Assembly (NCBI GenBank): GCA_002336105.1 | Contig: DDEQ01000043.1 | Coordinates: 1-43,537 of the forward strand | DNA: 43,537 nt | DNA from: Chthonomonas sp. UBA1950 | Lineage (GTDB): Bacteria; Armatimonadota; Fimbriimonadia; Fimbriimonadales; Fimbriimonadaceae | Direction of reading: 5' to 3' | Shown: positions 22,528 to 32,100 of the stretch, one piece after another | Layout of the letters: every line of letters begins with the position of its first letter | How positions within the stretch are numbered: position 1 is the stretch's first letter | Program-made: the position numbers and the translations under genes | Notes under the pieces: generated by a model | The model's input: only the letters and a program-made list of their open reading frames with translations | Databases searched by the model: none | Told to the model about the DNA's origin: nothing

Positions 22528-23498
22528 CCTCTTCAAATCTGCCTAAGCGGTGGATTTGGACCTCGATCGATTCGGGCCTTGAAGACAAGGCCCTTCGATT
22601 CAAATACCAAAGGCTTTCTGATCTTGGCTTGACGGGCATCTTCCTCGGAGGGGGCATCGATGAGAGAGAACTTGAGATAGCTTCGCAGTACAACCCTGAG
22701 ATTCACTCATGGATGTGGACGACGAATCGGGGTGAACCGCAGCTCCGAACTGAACATCCAGATTGGTTCATGGTCAGTCGCTCGGGCAAGAGCTGTGTTG
22801 ATCAGCCACCCTATGTTGATTACTACCGTTGGATCAATCCTCTTGCGCCTGGTGCGACGCACTACATCTGCGCGAAAGCAAAAGAGCTTGACGAACACCC
22901 GCTCATCAAAGGCGTCCACCTCGACTATGTTCGATATCCCGACGTCATACTTCCGAATTCACTTTGGGCTCAGTACGGTGTAGACCAAACCGAAGAGCTT
23001 GCCGATTATGATTTTTCGTATGACGCTTACACAAGACAAGCCTTCAAGACCCGATTTGGCGTCGATCCTATTGAGCTAGATCGACCAGACCTAAACCAAG
23101 ACTGGCTCAAGTTTCGGTTTGATACAATATCCGGTTTAGTCTCGGCCATTCGTCAAACCGTATCAAAGCCTCTGACAGCAGCTGTCTTTCCGACCCCAAG
23201 TTTGGCAAGATCGATTTGCCGACAAGATTGGGACAAGTGGCTGCTAACGGCAGCTTGTCCAATGGTTTATCACAACTTCTACAACGAATCTGTCGAATGG
23301 ATCGGCGATTCCGTCAAGGAGAATATACAAGCCGTCCAATTCCCTGTCATCGCAGGCTTGTACCTTCCAGCGTTCCAATCCATCGCGGATTTTAGAGAAG
23401 GATTATCGATAGCAAAGCATCGGGGCGCTTACGGCGCCTCGCTCTTCGGGGATGCGACTGATGAGCATCTAAGCGTGTTGGCCGAAATCTTCGATTAA
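22524..23498 (+). CDS. GHL10-type glycosyl-hydrolase-like protein (324 aa)
   Basis: A TIM-barrel-like protein with the motif GVHLDYVRYPD (about residue 133), the hallmark of the GHL10/YngK-type family 10-like hydrolases, and WMWTTNRGEPQLRTEHPDWF before it. No signal peptide is visible, so it is probably cytoplasmic. Activity unproven in most members. It overlaps livG by TTGA with GGAG 9 nt upstream, so it is translated as the last gene of the liv operon; a role tied to amino-acid uptake is not obvious. Its 3' end overlaps the convergent lipoprotein gene by 4 nt (TTAA). Confidence 0.75.
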   Translation: MTSSNLPKRWIWTSIDSGLEDKALRFKYQRLSDLGLTGIFLGGGIDERELEIASQYNPEIHSWMWTTNRGEPQLRTEHPDWFMVSRSGKSCVDQPPYVDYYRWINPLAPGATHYICAKAKELDEHPLIKGVHLDYVRYPDVILPNSLWAQYGVDQTEELADYDFSYDAYTRQAFKTRFGVDPIELDRPDLNQDWLKFRFDTISGLVSAIRQTVSKPLTAAVFPTPSLARSICRQDWDKWLLTAACPMVYHNFYNESVEWIGDSVKENIQAVQFPVIAGLYLPAFQSIADFREGLSIAKHRGAYGASLFGDATDEHLSVLAEIFD

Positions 23499-24136
23499 CC
23501 TTTGTGGGGATTGATCAACCTGAACGACCGCATAATCTGTCTGGTTGGAATGGATTGCCCCGTTTCATCAAGTCCCATAAACATAAAATTGTAGACGCTG
23601 GTGCCATCGACTAACGTGTACGAAGTAATCGCTGGTTTGATACCGCCTATAGATTTCAGAATTGCCTTCACCCGGACGGTTTTACCGACGGGTAGATCGA
23701 TTCGCTCTACTTGAAGGTCTGAAACACCTGAGTTTGCGTTGTAGGTTGACCGTTCTTTGTCCGCAACTGCCTCGACATCCTGATTTCTGCTGTAGACCTT
23801 TTTTGTCGCTTTTAGCATTCCAAAGTTAGTACCGGCAGTTCCCATGCCGATAAGCTCGACCTCATCCTCCGGTTTTTCTTTCAGCGCCTCCAAAGATGCG
23901 CTTGTCGGGAATAGAGATGGGGTAAGGCCACCGCTTCGAAACAGATCGCTCTTAAACGTTTTCACATCTTCGATCTCCCAACCAGCGGGCAAAGCAAATG
24001 TCGCCCCAAGATTAGCCTTGCGAAATGGAACCCAACCTTGCTCTATTTGAGCAGGAGGAGCCGCCTTTAGATAGCTTGCAGGAACAGATTTACATCCGAA
24101 AGGAACAACCAGAACCAACAAAACTAACCAACGCAT
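23495..24136 (-). CDS. Lipoprotein of unknown function (213 aa)
   Basis: MRWLVLLVLVVPFGC is a short signal with a lipobox (PFGC, Cys15). The mature domain has GATFALPAGWEIEDVKTFKS and ends SFRLINPHKG; a P-x-G-W segment plus a late S-F strand recalls PsbP/DUF1795-like alpha/beta domains, but the match is weak. A -10 TATGAT ends 6 nt before the ATG, pointing to a leaderless transcript. Convergent with the GHL10-type gene. Confidence 0.7.
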   Translation of the reverse strand: MRWLVLLVLVVPFGCKSVPASYLKAAPPAQIEQGWVPFRKANLGATFALPAGWEIEDVKTFKSDLFRSGGLTPSLFPTSASLEALKEKPEDEVELIGMGTAGTNFGMLKATKKVYSRNQDVEAVADKERSTYNANSGVSDLQVERIDLPVGKTVRVKAILKSIGGIKPAITSYTLVDGTSVYNFMFMGLDETGQSIPTRQIMRSFRLINPHKG

Positions 24137-24142
24137 GGTGAA

Positions 24143-24148
24143 ATCATA
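24143..24148 (-). promoter_or_regulatory. -10 box of the lipoprotein gene
   Basis: TATGAT on the minus strand, with 6 nt between it and the ATG at 24136. A TTGTGC lies 19 nt upstream. Predicts transcription from the A of the start codon. Confidence 0.5.
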
Positions 24149-24336
24149 GATCCTCTTAATATTGAGGGCACAAATGTTCGCGATTCTTGCGCTAAAAAGA
24201 CTAAACCCTCATATTCGACAGATATTTGTCCTCGAAAAAGTCGGCAACCTAAACTCACCACTAATGGATCTCTGTTGATATTCGTTCTCAACATATCATT
24301 CTTTTTGACGCAAACCACAAAGTTGACCTACCTATC

Positions 24337-24365
24337 TTGTGCAAAAAAATCAACTGCCCTATACT
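24337..24365 (+). promoter_or_regulatory. Promoter of the 24395 gene
   Basis: TTGTGC (24337-24342), a 17-nt spacer and TATACT (24360-24365). The start of transcription would be near 24372, leaving a short leader with AAGGAGAGG before the ATG. Confidence 0.65.
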
Positions 24366-24394
24366 GGCAACTAAATACAAGGAGAGGCAGTTTC

Positions 24395-25387
24395 ATGTCT
24401 TGGCGCAAAAAGGAAGATTTGGGAACCAGCACCGTTGCAAAGGTTCATGACCAGCTCCGGCTGCAAGATCAATGGTTGATCGACATCGGCAGAGGCTTTA
24501 CATTTTGGGGTTCGGAACACTCGACGACCGTGAGTGCAGACCAGCCGAACTTTCATAATGCGTATTCGATATTTCGGCTACACGCCGAGACCGAAATAGC
24601 AAAAGGACATGGTAGGCACGAAGAGGCTGCGGCAGTGATGGCTTCGCAAATGAGTCACTCCGCATTGAGTGCGATTATCTATGACTCTCACTCAGACTCC
24701 TATCGACTGCAATGTAGCGTTTACGCTCATGTCGATAATGCTGAATGGCTTACAAAGGTGTTTACCGGCGCCGTTGGTCTACAGATTGCGAGTGCGCGAG
24801 AATGGTCAGCATGGCTAGAAAAGAATGTCGGGCTCGAACCGTCCACCTCGAAGCACCCGACGAGCGGCGCTCGCTCCTCTATCGATACGCTGTGTACGGT
24901 CAATGACCAGTTTGTTAAGCCATACGGCAAGCAGGACAGCAAATGGATCGACGTTCCTGATTGGGAAGATGCCTACAGCGTCATTCGGCGAATGGCTCAT
25001 AACGTCAAAACAGATGACCGCACGTATATTTCAGCCGATTTCGACTGGCTTAGTAATAACCCCATCCATTTCGAAGTCTCAGCAGTAAAACCGCACATGG
25101 ACTACGGGAACGGATTGTTGCTTGAACTCAATGTTCCCTGGAGCGACGAAGCAGAAAATAAGGGTGAGACCGCGATGCGCCTGAATGACATGGAACGTGA
25201 TGAATGGAATTGGTGCCACGACCTGGGGTCATGGTGCATCCACAACTCCCAACTCGCATTCCGTTGCTTTGTGCCTAATCTGCTGTTCTGCTCTGGCTCG
25301 CTGAATGACCTGGTTCACGATATGGCAATTCGAGCTCGGTGGATTAACGACACTGCAGGTCTAGCAGTGATGGGTGTAACAATGTGA
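24395..25387 (+). CDS. Unrecognised protein (330 aa)
   Basis: I do not recognise this family. It starts MSWRKKEDLGTSTVAKVHDQ; the start is fixed by the AAGGAGAGG Shine-Dalgarno at 24379-24387, and the frame upstream is non-coding. There is no signal peptide or membrane segment. It seems to consist of two alpha/beta halves: an early WGSEHSTTVSADQPNFHNAY and SSLSAIIYDSHSD-like strand pair, and a later SADFDWLSNNPIHFEVSAVK and HMDYGNGLLLELNVPWS. Tryptophan content is high. It is likely cytoplasmic. A good promoter precedes it. Confidence 0.6.
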   Translation: MSWRKKEDLGTSTVAKVHDQLRLQDQWLIDIGRGFTFWGSEHSTTVSADQPNFHNAYSIFRLHAETEIAKGHGRHEEAAAVMASQMSHSALSAIIYDSHSDSYRLQCSVYAHVDNAEWLTKVFTGAVGLQIASAREWSAWLEKNVGLEPSTSKHPTSGARSSIDTLCTVNDQFVKPYGKQDSKWIDVPDWEDAYSVIRRMAHNVKTDDRTYISADFDWLSNNPIHFEVSAVKPHMDYGNGLLLELNVPWSDEAENKGETAMRLNDMERDEWNWCHDLGSWCIHNSQLAFRCFVPNLLFCSGSLNDLVHDMAIRARWINDTAGLAVMGVTM

Positions 25388-25444
25388 AAGGTTGCATAAA
25401 AGTAATAGAGATTGATAAATAGTTATTACCTTTATTTCCTGGTC

Positions 25445-25474
25445 TTGACAGAACAGGATTTTAGTCGTTATTCT
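25445..25474 (+). promoter_or_regulatory. Consensus promoter for a leaderless gene
   Basis: A perfect TTGACA (25445-25450), an 18-nt spacer and TATTCT (25469-25474). The first transcribed base is predicted at about 25481, exactly the GTG start of the following gene. Confidence 0.7.
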
Positions 25475-25480
25475 AGTGTT

Positions 25481-26476
25481 GTGCAACTTCGGACAGTCCC
25501 TTTTCGATCGACTATTCTTGCTTCGAGTCTATCAGTCTTGTCAATCTGGTCATTCGGCAATAGCGGTTTTCTTCAGAAGTCTGGGTTGCTCGCTCTAGTC
25601 GAAGAACAACCTGTCCAAACCTTCAAAGGCAGCTACCAGGTGGGAAATGGCAATGGTGTCTTTATTGATGGAGTCTGTAAGTCAACTGAAACTGAAGTTA
25701 CCTGCTGGAATCTCGATGGCAAGCGACTTAAGAGCCTCGCACTCATGCTCAAGGAAATTCTTCCTGCAAGGAAGGAGAAGTCCGGCATCCGCGAACGTTA
25801 CGTCGTCATCCGCATTGTCCAAAATCCCGAAAGTAAAACAAGCATCATAGCTTTGCCCCCAAAGTGGAGTCAGGGGGGCTGGATTCAAACCAGTGTTTTG
25901 CCTTCGCTGAACAACGACAAACAATCGACAATCTTAAGTGCAATCTCAGTTCCCGTTGGCCAACCCGCACCAGAACTAAGAGTGACCGTGCATACGCTTT
26001 TAGCTGATCAAATTCTGCAACCAACCGTCGGGGCTTCTAGTCATGTCAACGGATACGGCGTGACCTACTTAGGCAAGAAAAAAGCCCAGGGCGAGCAGGA
26101 AGCACCCGAAGTTGAGAAACATCTGTTTAGCATCGCACACCCTCATCTAGCAAGATTCACCGTAACTGGATCAGTATGCGATGAACTCAAGAACGACTAT
26201 GTAGCTATCAGGCTTCCAGAAAATCGACCACTCACAGAACAGGATCTTGGGGGCCGTGGCGGTGTCAGGGGGATAGATCCCGTTCCGATTCGCCCCCTTG
26301 GCTTCAAGTCAACCTATCAGTCTGGTACATTCACATTTGAATCGTCTCTGGATCCTAGGTACGTCAAATTCTTCCATATCAGGATTCTTAAGTCTGAACC
26401 AATCAACATAACGGGAATAAGACTCGCCCCAAAGACCGATTCATCCATCAGCAATGGCCGAGCCGTGATAAACTAG
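25481..26476 (+). CDS. Unrecognised exported protein (331 aa), leaderless GTG start
   Basis: The protein begins MQLRTVPFRSTILASSLSVL, with basic residues and a hydrophobic stretch ending SIWSFGNSG, so a signal peptide or membrane anchor is likely. The rest is soluble, beta-strand rich: FKGSYQVGNGNGVFIDGVCK, RYVVIRIVQNPESKTSIIAL and a C-terminal FTFESSLDPRYVKFFHIRIL. No family recognised. TTG at 25412 would give a longer protein, but the -10 box lies inside that segment, so GTG at 25481 is preferred. It is followed 6 nt later by a small membrane protein gene. Confidence 0.6.
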   Translation: MQLRTVPFRSTILASSLSVLSIWSFGNSGFLQKSGLLALVEEQPVQTFKGSYQVGNGNGVFIDGVCKSTETEVTCWNLDGKRLKSLALMLKEILPARKEKSGIRERYVVIRIVQNPESKTSIIALPPKWSQGGWIQTSVLPSLNNDKQSTILSAISVPVGQPAPELRVTVHTLLADQILQPTVGASSHVNGYGVTYLGKKKAQGEQEAPEVEKHLFSIAHPHLARFTVTGSVCDELKNDYVAIRLPENRPLTEQDLGGRGGVRGIDPVPIRPLGFKSTYQSGTFTFESSLDPRYVKFFHIRILKSEPINITGIRLAPKTDSSISNGRAVIN

Positions 26477-26482
26477 TTCACG

Positions 26483-26863
26483 ATGCAACTCGATCCGCTT
26501 GGATCAAAGAAGATTGATGAGAAGAGCGCACAGGAAGCGCTTACTCTAGCGGTCCGCTTACAATCTGAAAGCGGTAACCATATTACGATCGAAGAATTGA
26601 AGAGCACTGCTCAAGAAGCTGGCATCGATCAGGCATACGTCGAAGAGGCTTTGCGCCAAATCGAAGCGAATAAGTCTGCAAAAAAGGAAAAGAAGGCACG
26701 TACTTTCCGGTTTATTGTGGGGGTAGCTCTACTCAGCCTAATCATAGCTTTTTGCATCGCGTCAATTTTTGTTAATTTCAATATTCATGCCCCGACGCCA
26801 TTCGTCTTTGTGATCGTGCTTTTTGTCTCAATGAAAAAAATGAGAAAATACCGCGATAGCTAG
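26483..26863 (+). CDS. Small membrane protein with a helical N-terminal domain (126 aa)
   Basis: Residues 1-60 form a charged helical domain with HITIEELKSTAQEAGIDQAY followed by VEEAL, a pattern (I-x-x-E-E-L-x-x-x-A-x-E-A-G-I-D-x-x-Y-V-x-x-A-L) seen in many bacterial proteins of unknown role. A Lys-rich linker (KSAKKEKKAR) precedes two adjacent membrane helices (FIVGVALLSLIIAFCIASIF and FVFVIVLFVSM). No Shine-Dalgarno; 6 nt after the preceding gene, so translation is probably coupled. Confidence 0.65.
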   Translation: MQLDPLGSKKIDEKSAQEALTLAVRLQSESGNHITIEELKSTAQEAGIDQAYVEEALRQIEANKSAKKEKKARTFRFIVGVALLSLIIAFCIASIFVNFNIHAPTPFVFVIVLFVSMKKMRKYRDS

Positions 26864-27096
26864 CGAAACCGTTAGATATTTGGGATCCGTTGGCTGGATA
26901 AACCCTTTAGCATCACCTATCATCGGTAGTCGCTAATACGAAGGCAGAGAGACGGCCAGTCTTACTTAACATATTCAGAATCCACATATTCTTTGTTAAC
27001 TCGAGGCGCTTTCTCGTCGAGAACTAGTCAAAACATGTGGTCAAAAATCTTATTCAAATATGCTCGCTTCATCGCAACATTTGAAGCATGACTGAC

Positions 27097-27105
27097 TGGT
27101 ATACT
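27097..27105 (+). promoter_or_regulatory. Extended -10 promoter of atpD-atpC
   Basis: TGGTATACT (TG-N-TATACT) at 27097-27105; no good -35, as is usual for extended -10. The start would be near 27112. The leader can form a hairpin (ACCGT at 27118 with ACGGT at 27140) before the GAGGAG. Confidence 0.55.
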
Positions 27106-27167
27106 CGGTCGCTGATTACCGTGAAGAGTACAGCTTTTTACGGTTGCTTGAGGAGCCTATAGCAAAT

Positions 27168-28607
27168 ATGCCCGGAACTGGCAAAGTTATTTCCGTCGTG
27201 GGTCCCGTTGTGGACATCGCATTCTCTGTGGATTCTCTCCCGGAGATTTACAGCGCTATAAAAATCGCTGATGTCGCTGCTGGTATCGACCTGACCTGCG
27301 AAGTGGCGCAGCACCTTGGAGACGGTGTTGTGCGTGCAATCGCTCTCGCGAGCACCGACGGCTTAGTCCGCGGTATGGATGCTGTCGACACCGGTGCAGC
27401 TATCACTGTTCCAGTTGGCGACATTACTCTTGGACGCGTTTTTAACGTTCTCGGTAATCCTATCGACAACGGCGATGAGGTTCCTGCAACGACTCACAGA
27501 CTTCCGATTCACAGAACCGCTCCGACGTTCGACGAGCAGTCGACCAAAGTTGAGCTTCTTCAAACCGGTCTAAAAGTCGTCGACCTACTCATTCCATTCA
27601 ACAAAGGTGGAAAGATCGGTCTATTCGGTGGTGCAGGTCTGGGTAAGACCGTTCTTATCCAAGAGCTCATCCGAAACATCGCTGTTGAAGCATCAGGCGT
27701 TTCGATGTTCGCCGGCGTCGGTGAGCGAACTCGTGAAGGGAACGACCTCTGGCGCGAAATGAAGGAAACCACCTTCAAGGATGCAAGCGGTCAGGAACTC
27801 CGAGTTATTGACAAAACGGCGATGGTCTTCGGTCAGATGAACGAGCCGCCTGGAGCACGTCTTCGAGTTGCTCTTTCCGCGCTCACCATGGCTGAATACT
27901 TCCGTGACGAAGTTGGAACAGACGTTCTTATCTTTATCGACAACATTTTCCGATTCGTTCAAGCAGGTTCCGAGGTTTCGGCACTTCTTGGTCGTATGCC
28001 AAGCGCGGTAGGCTACCAGCCGACACTTGCTACCGAAATGGGTGGCCTCCAAGAGCGAATCACCTCCACCAAGAAGGGTTCGGTTACCTCTGTTCAGGCA
28101 GTCTACGTTCCTGCTGACGACCCATCTGACCCTGCACCTGCTACGACGTTCGCTCACCTTGACGCTTACGTCTATCTCGACCGAGGAATTGCTTCGAAGG
28201 GTCTGTATCCGGCAGTTGACCCGCTCGTTTCGACTTCAAAGAACCTTGACCCACGCATTGTTGGTCAGGAGCACTACGATGTTGCACGAAGAGTCCAGCA
28301 GACGCTACAACGATATAAGGAGCTTCAGGACATCATCGCGATTCTCGGTATCGACGAACTTTCGGACGATGACAAGCTGTTGGTAGCCCGAGCCAGAAAG
28401 ATTGAGCGATTCATGTCTCAGCCAAACTTCGTTGCGGAGCAGTTCACGGGTAACCCTGGTCGATATGTAACGATCTCAGATACGGTTGCCGCCTTCAAGG
28501 AACTCGTCGAAGGAAACCTCGACGACATCCCAGAGCAAGCATTCTTGTACTGCGGTGGCCTAGACGACGTCCGCGAGAAGGCGGCCAAGCTCCGCGCAAC
28601 GGTCTAA
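27168..28607 (+). CDS. atpD: F1 ATP synthase subunit beta
   Basis: The catalytic beta subunit (479 aa). It shows GKVISVVGPVVDIAFS at the start, Walker A GGAGLGKTV, SMFAGVGERTREGNDLWREM, Walker B region VLIFIDNIFRFVQAGSEVSA, and LLGRMPSAVGYQPTLATEMG. It binds ATP at the alpha-beta interface at the membrane face. The start at 27168 is set by family N-terminus; GAGGAG is 12 nt upstream. atpC follows after 7 nt. The other ATP synthase genes are absent from the window. Confidence 0.96.
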   Translation: MPGTGKVISVVGPVVDIAFSVDSLPEIYSAIKIADVAAGIDLTCEVAQHLGDGVVRAIALASTDGLVRGMDAVDTGAAITVPVGDITLGRVFNVLGNPIDNGDEVPATTHRLPIHRTAPTFDEQSTKVELLQTGLKVVDLLIPFNKGGKIGLFGGAGLGKTVLIQELIRNIAVEASGVSMFAGVGERTREGNDLWREMKETTFKDASGQELRVIDKTAMVFGQMNEPPGARLRVALSALTMAEYFRDEVGTDVLIFIDNIFRFVQAGSEVSALLGRMPSAVGYQPTLATEMGGLQERITSTKKGSVTSVQAVYVPADDPSDPAPATTFAHLDAYVYLDRGIASKGLYPAVDPLVSTSKNLDPRIVGQEHYDVARRVQQTLQRYKELQDIIAILGIDELSDDDKLLVARARKIERFMSQPNFVAEQFTGNPGRYVTISDTVAAFKELVEGNLDDIPEQAFLYCGGLDDVREKAAKLRATV

Positions 28608-28614
28608 AAACAAA

Positions 28615-29025
28615 ATGGCAAGCGCCTTTACATTAGCAGTCGTGGCTCCAGATAAAGCGGTGGTAGAAACCACCGCTACCTCGGTCGTCATTCCTGGTTC
28701 CGAAGGATATTTCGGCGTTATGGCTGGTCACGTTCCAGTGATTGCCGCGCTGAAGCCTGGACTTCTCGAGTTTACAGATGAGAATGGACAGAGAAACACC
28801 GTCTATGTCGGTGGCGGCTTTGCCGAAATCCAAGGCTCGAAAGTCATGATTCTTGCCGATGAAGCCTCCCTCGCAAAAGACATAGACCTTAGTCGAGCAG
28901 AGGAAGACCTTGAATCTGCTCGCAGAGCGTTGCGAGGCGAGAATAGTACTTCGGGCTCCGAAGAAGCTATTCAAGAAATTGAGAAAGCGATGCAACGCAT
29001 TCGAGCGGCGCGAGCAGCTCGCTAG
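28615..29025 (+). CDS. atpC: F1 ATP synthase subunit epsilon
   Basis: 136 residues with FTLAVVAPDKAVVETTATSV, VVIPGSEGYFGVMAGHVPVI (the GxxGxxGxxAxHxP-type signature), and a C-terminal helical hairpin (LSRAEEDLESARRALRGENS and EEAIQEIEKAMQRIRAAR) characteristic of the regulatory epsilon subunit. It couples F1 to the c-ring and inhibits ATP hydrolysis. A terminator follows. Confidence 0.95.
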   Translation: MASAFTLAVVAPDKAVVETTATSVVIPGSEGYFGVMAGHVPVIAALKPGLLEFTDENGQRNTVYVGGGFAEIQGSKVMILADEASLAKDIDLSRAEEDLESARRALRGENSTSGSEEAIQEIEKAMQRIRAARAAR

Positions 29026-29052
29026 AAAATTACATAGTACTATCATCTAGTT

Positions 29053-29087
29053 GTCCACACGAATCATAGAATCGTGTGGACTTTCCT
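29053..29087 (+). terminator. Terminator after atpC
   Basis: Stem GTCCACACGA (29053-29062) with TCGTGTGGAC (29072-29081), 9-nt loop, tail TTTCCTTTAG. Confidence 0.8.
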
Positions 29088-29155
29088 TTAGTTGAGTATA
29101 AATCCAAGTGGATTTTCTTGCTCATTTGCTAAAATATTCATAATAGGTTACCGAT

Positions 29156-32100
29156 ATGCCTAGGAGCACTAAACCAAACCAAGAAGGTTCAACTGAATTG
29201 ACTCCGCCTTATGGGAGTATCCACAATGACGTAAGCGCCGAAAAAACGAGCGTTAAACCTAAGATTACTTGCGTCGTTGGTCTTGGTGCATCCGCTGGAG
29301 GACTCGAGGCTCTCCGCCCGCTGACATCCGCATTAGTTCCTGGGAGTGGCAATGTGTACATTGTTGCCCAGCACATGGCACCTCAGTATGAGAGCATCTT
29401 AACCAACCTTCTACTAAAAGATGCTCAGATCTCGGTTGTGACGGCTGAGCATCATCAAAAACTTGAGCCAGACGTTATCTACGTTACCCCGCCCAACAAA
29501 GACATCTCGATTTCCCGCGGTCGCATAAAACTCACCCCGGCATCTCCGACTGGCCCAAAACCATCTATTGACGCTCTTTTTGATTCCATAGCCAAGTCAT
29601 ATGGTGCCGCATCAGTCGGAGTGATTCTATCTGGAACGGGATCAGACGGAACTCACGGCTGTCGTTCAATCAAAGCTGCTGGTGGATTGGTAATTGTTCA
29701 AGATCCAAAATCCGCTAAGCACGACGGGATGCCTGACTCCGTAAGTCGCGCAAATCTAGCCGATTTGCAACTCAGCATCGAAGATCTAGCTCATCGGCTC
29801 AATCACCTCAGCGAGCACAACGAGATTATTGCTCTTGCCCATACGAACGTCGAAGGACGCTCGTCACTGGCCAACTATCGGACGCTCATGTCTTTGCTGC
29901 TAAAACTAGCTCGCATTGACTTCTCTCAATACAAAGAAGCTACTATCGAGCGCCAAATAGCTCGTAGAATGCGTACCCTCGGTATAGAAACACTTGATGA
30001 TTACGTCGAGTACTGTGTTTCCAATGAATCCGAGCTTCCTAAGCTAGCTCAGAACCTACTAGTATCGGTTACGTCCTTTTTCCGAGACCCATTAGCCTTC
30101 AAAGCCCTTCAGAAGTCCATATCCGACATCATAAGATCAAAATCTGCTGGCGACACTTTGCGCGTTTGGATTCCTGGCTGCGCGACTGGCGAAGAAGTGT
30201 ATTCCGTTGCAATGATGATTGCCAAAGAGTTGGGAGATCAGATCGGGGTCATTCCATGCAAGATATTTGCTACTGATATTGACCAACACGGAACGGATAT
30301 CGCGAGACACGGCATTTATCCAATGACGGTGATGGACCAAGTTCCTCAAGATTTAGCAGAGAACTACTTGTCTCGCGAGAGTGGACACTTTAGAATCACC
30401 AAATTCGTCCGCGACTTATGTATCTTCTCTCGTCATGACTTAGTCCTTGATCCGCCCTTTCTGCGCATGGATCTGATCGTTTGTAGAAACGTGATGATTT
30501 ATTTTAAGCCTGGTCTCCAAGAAGAGGTTTTCAGTCGACTGCATTACGCACTAAATCCATCTGGCATCCTTATGTTAGGCAGATCGGAATCGCTCTCAGG
30601 GAATTCAAAAAACCTGTTTTCAACTATAGATGGAAAGCAGCGAATATATCGTAAAAAGCAGTTCCAAGGAAGCCGAGCGAGGATCGGTAGATTTCAGCCT
30701 TTCTCGATCCCTGATGTAACGAAATCGCAAAAAGTAGAGAGCAAAAAGAGCCTCTTAGAATCAATACAAGTGGAGCTGCTTGAAAAGTACGCTCCGCCAA
30801 GCGTTTTGCTTTCTCCAAGTCTGGAGCCACTCCAATTCTTAGGGGATATAAACCGATTCCTAAAAATAAACGACGGATTAGCTGATTTCTCGCTGTTCTC
30901 ACTCTGCCCACCAGCCCTGAAAACTGAGCTTCGAACCCTCCTGCAGCAAGTTTCTCATGACGCGAACGGCGAAGTCATCGGCTTTCCCGTCGACATGCTG
31001 CTCAACGAAACCAAAAGTCGGGTGAGGCTACGGATAAAGTTGGTCCGCCGAAGTCCAGATACTGAGGCAAATATTCTCATCTGCTTCGAAGAACAGCAGT
31101 CTTCTGTCGACCAGATAAACATGGAAGATGTGGGCTCGGTGCCGGATAGTCGATACCAAGAACATATTTCTGCCCTTCAGCAAGAGCTTCTCGGTACTCG
31201 CGAACATCTGCAAGCCGTTCTCGAGGAAATGCACACAACCAATGAAGAGTTCCAATCTCTTAACGAGGAACTTCAGTCTTCATCGGAAGAACTCCAGGCA
31301 TCTAACGAGGAACTTCAAACCACCAACGAAGAACTCCAAGCTACGAATGAAGAGCTCGCAACAATCAACGACGAGTTACACATAAGGTCGATCGAGCTTT
31401 CGGCTCTCAACGAAACGTTGGTGAATATCCAGAACTCGATCCAAGTTGGGCTGGTGATTCTTGATACCAGCTTAAGAGTTACAAGATTCACCCCTTTGGC
31501 GGTCAGACTGTTTGGCTTACTCCCTGGCGATATAGGCCATAGCCTTCTGAGTCTGCCGAGCTATCTTAACTATCCAAAGCTTCGCGAGTCCATCGAGCAA
31601 GTCATCCGCACCTGCGAAACGAAGACTAGTCACATTCAAATTAATGATACGCACTATCTGATGCAAATTTCGGCCTATATGTCCGAATCCAGCGTCTGTA
31701 ATGGTGCTGTACTCGCTTTCACAGATATCACCGAACTTCGGCGGGTTGAGACCGCGTTGTTCATGCAGGAGGCGAGGTTCCGAACAGTCTTCGATAACTC
31801 TCCAACCTCCATTTGGATTGCTGACTGGTCAGGTATTAATCTGCGGATGAACTCGGTTCCAACGAGTACTAGGGCGAATGTCGCTGGCTTCTTCAAAAAG
31901 AATCCAGCATTACTAACGGAGTTACTGGCTTCGATCTCGATTCTCGAGGTCAACCACGCGACGCTCGCCATGTTCCGGGCATCGAGTAAAGAGGAGATTC
32001 AGGAAACTCTGACCAGTATCCTTGGCGTTTCTCAAAGCCAAGATTCGATCCTTGCGATGCTGACTGCTTACCTTGTAGGAAAGGAGTCATTTAGTATTGA

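Noticed and set aside
27693..28157. 154-codon open frame on the minus strand
   Set aside because: Antisense to the highly conserved atpD; shadow frame.
31200..31400. Repeated GAAGAACTCCAA-like units looked like a tandem DNA repeat
   Set aside because: They encode the NEELQ heptads of the coiled coil common in CheB-CheR-PAS proteins; explained by protein structure.
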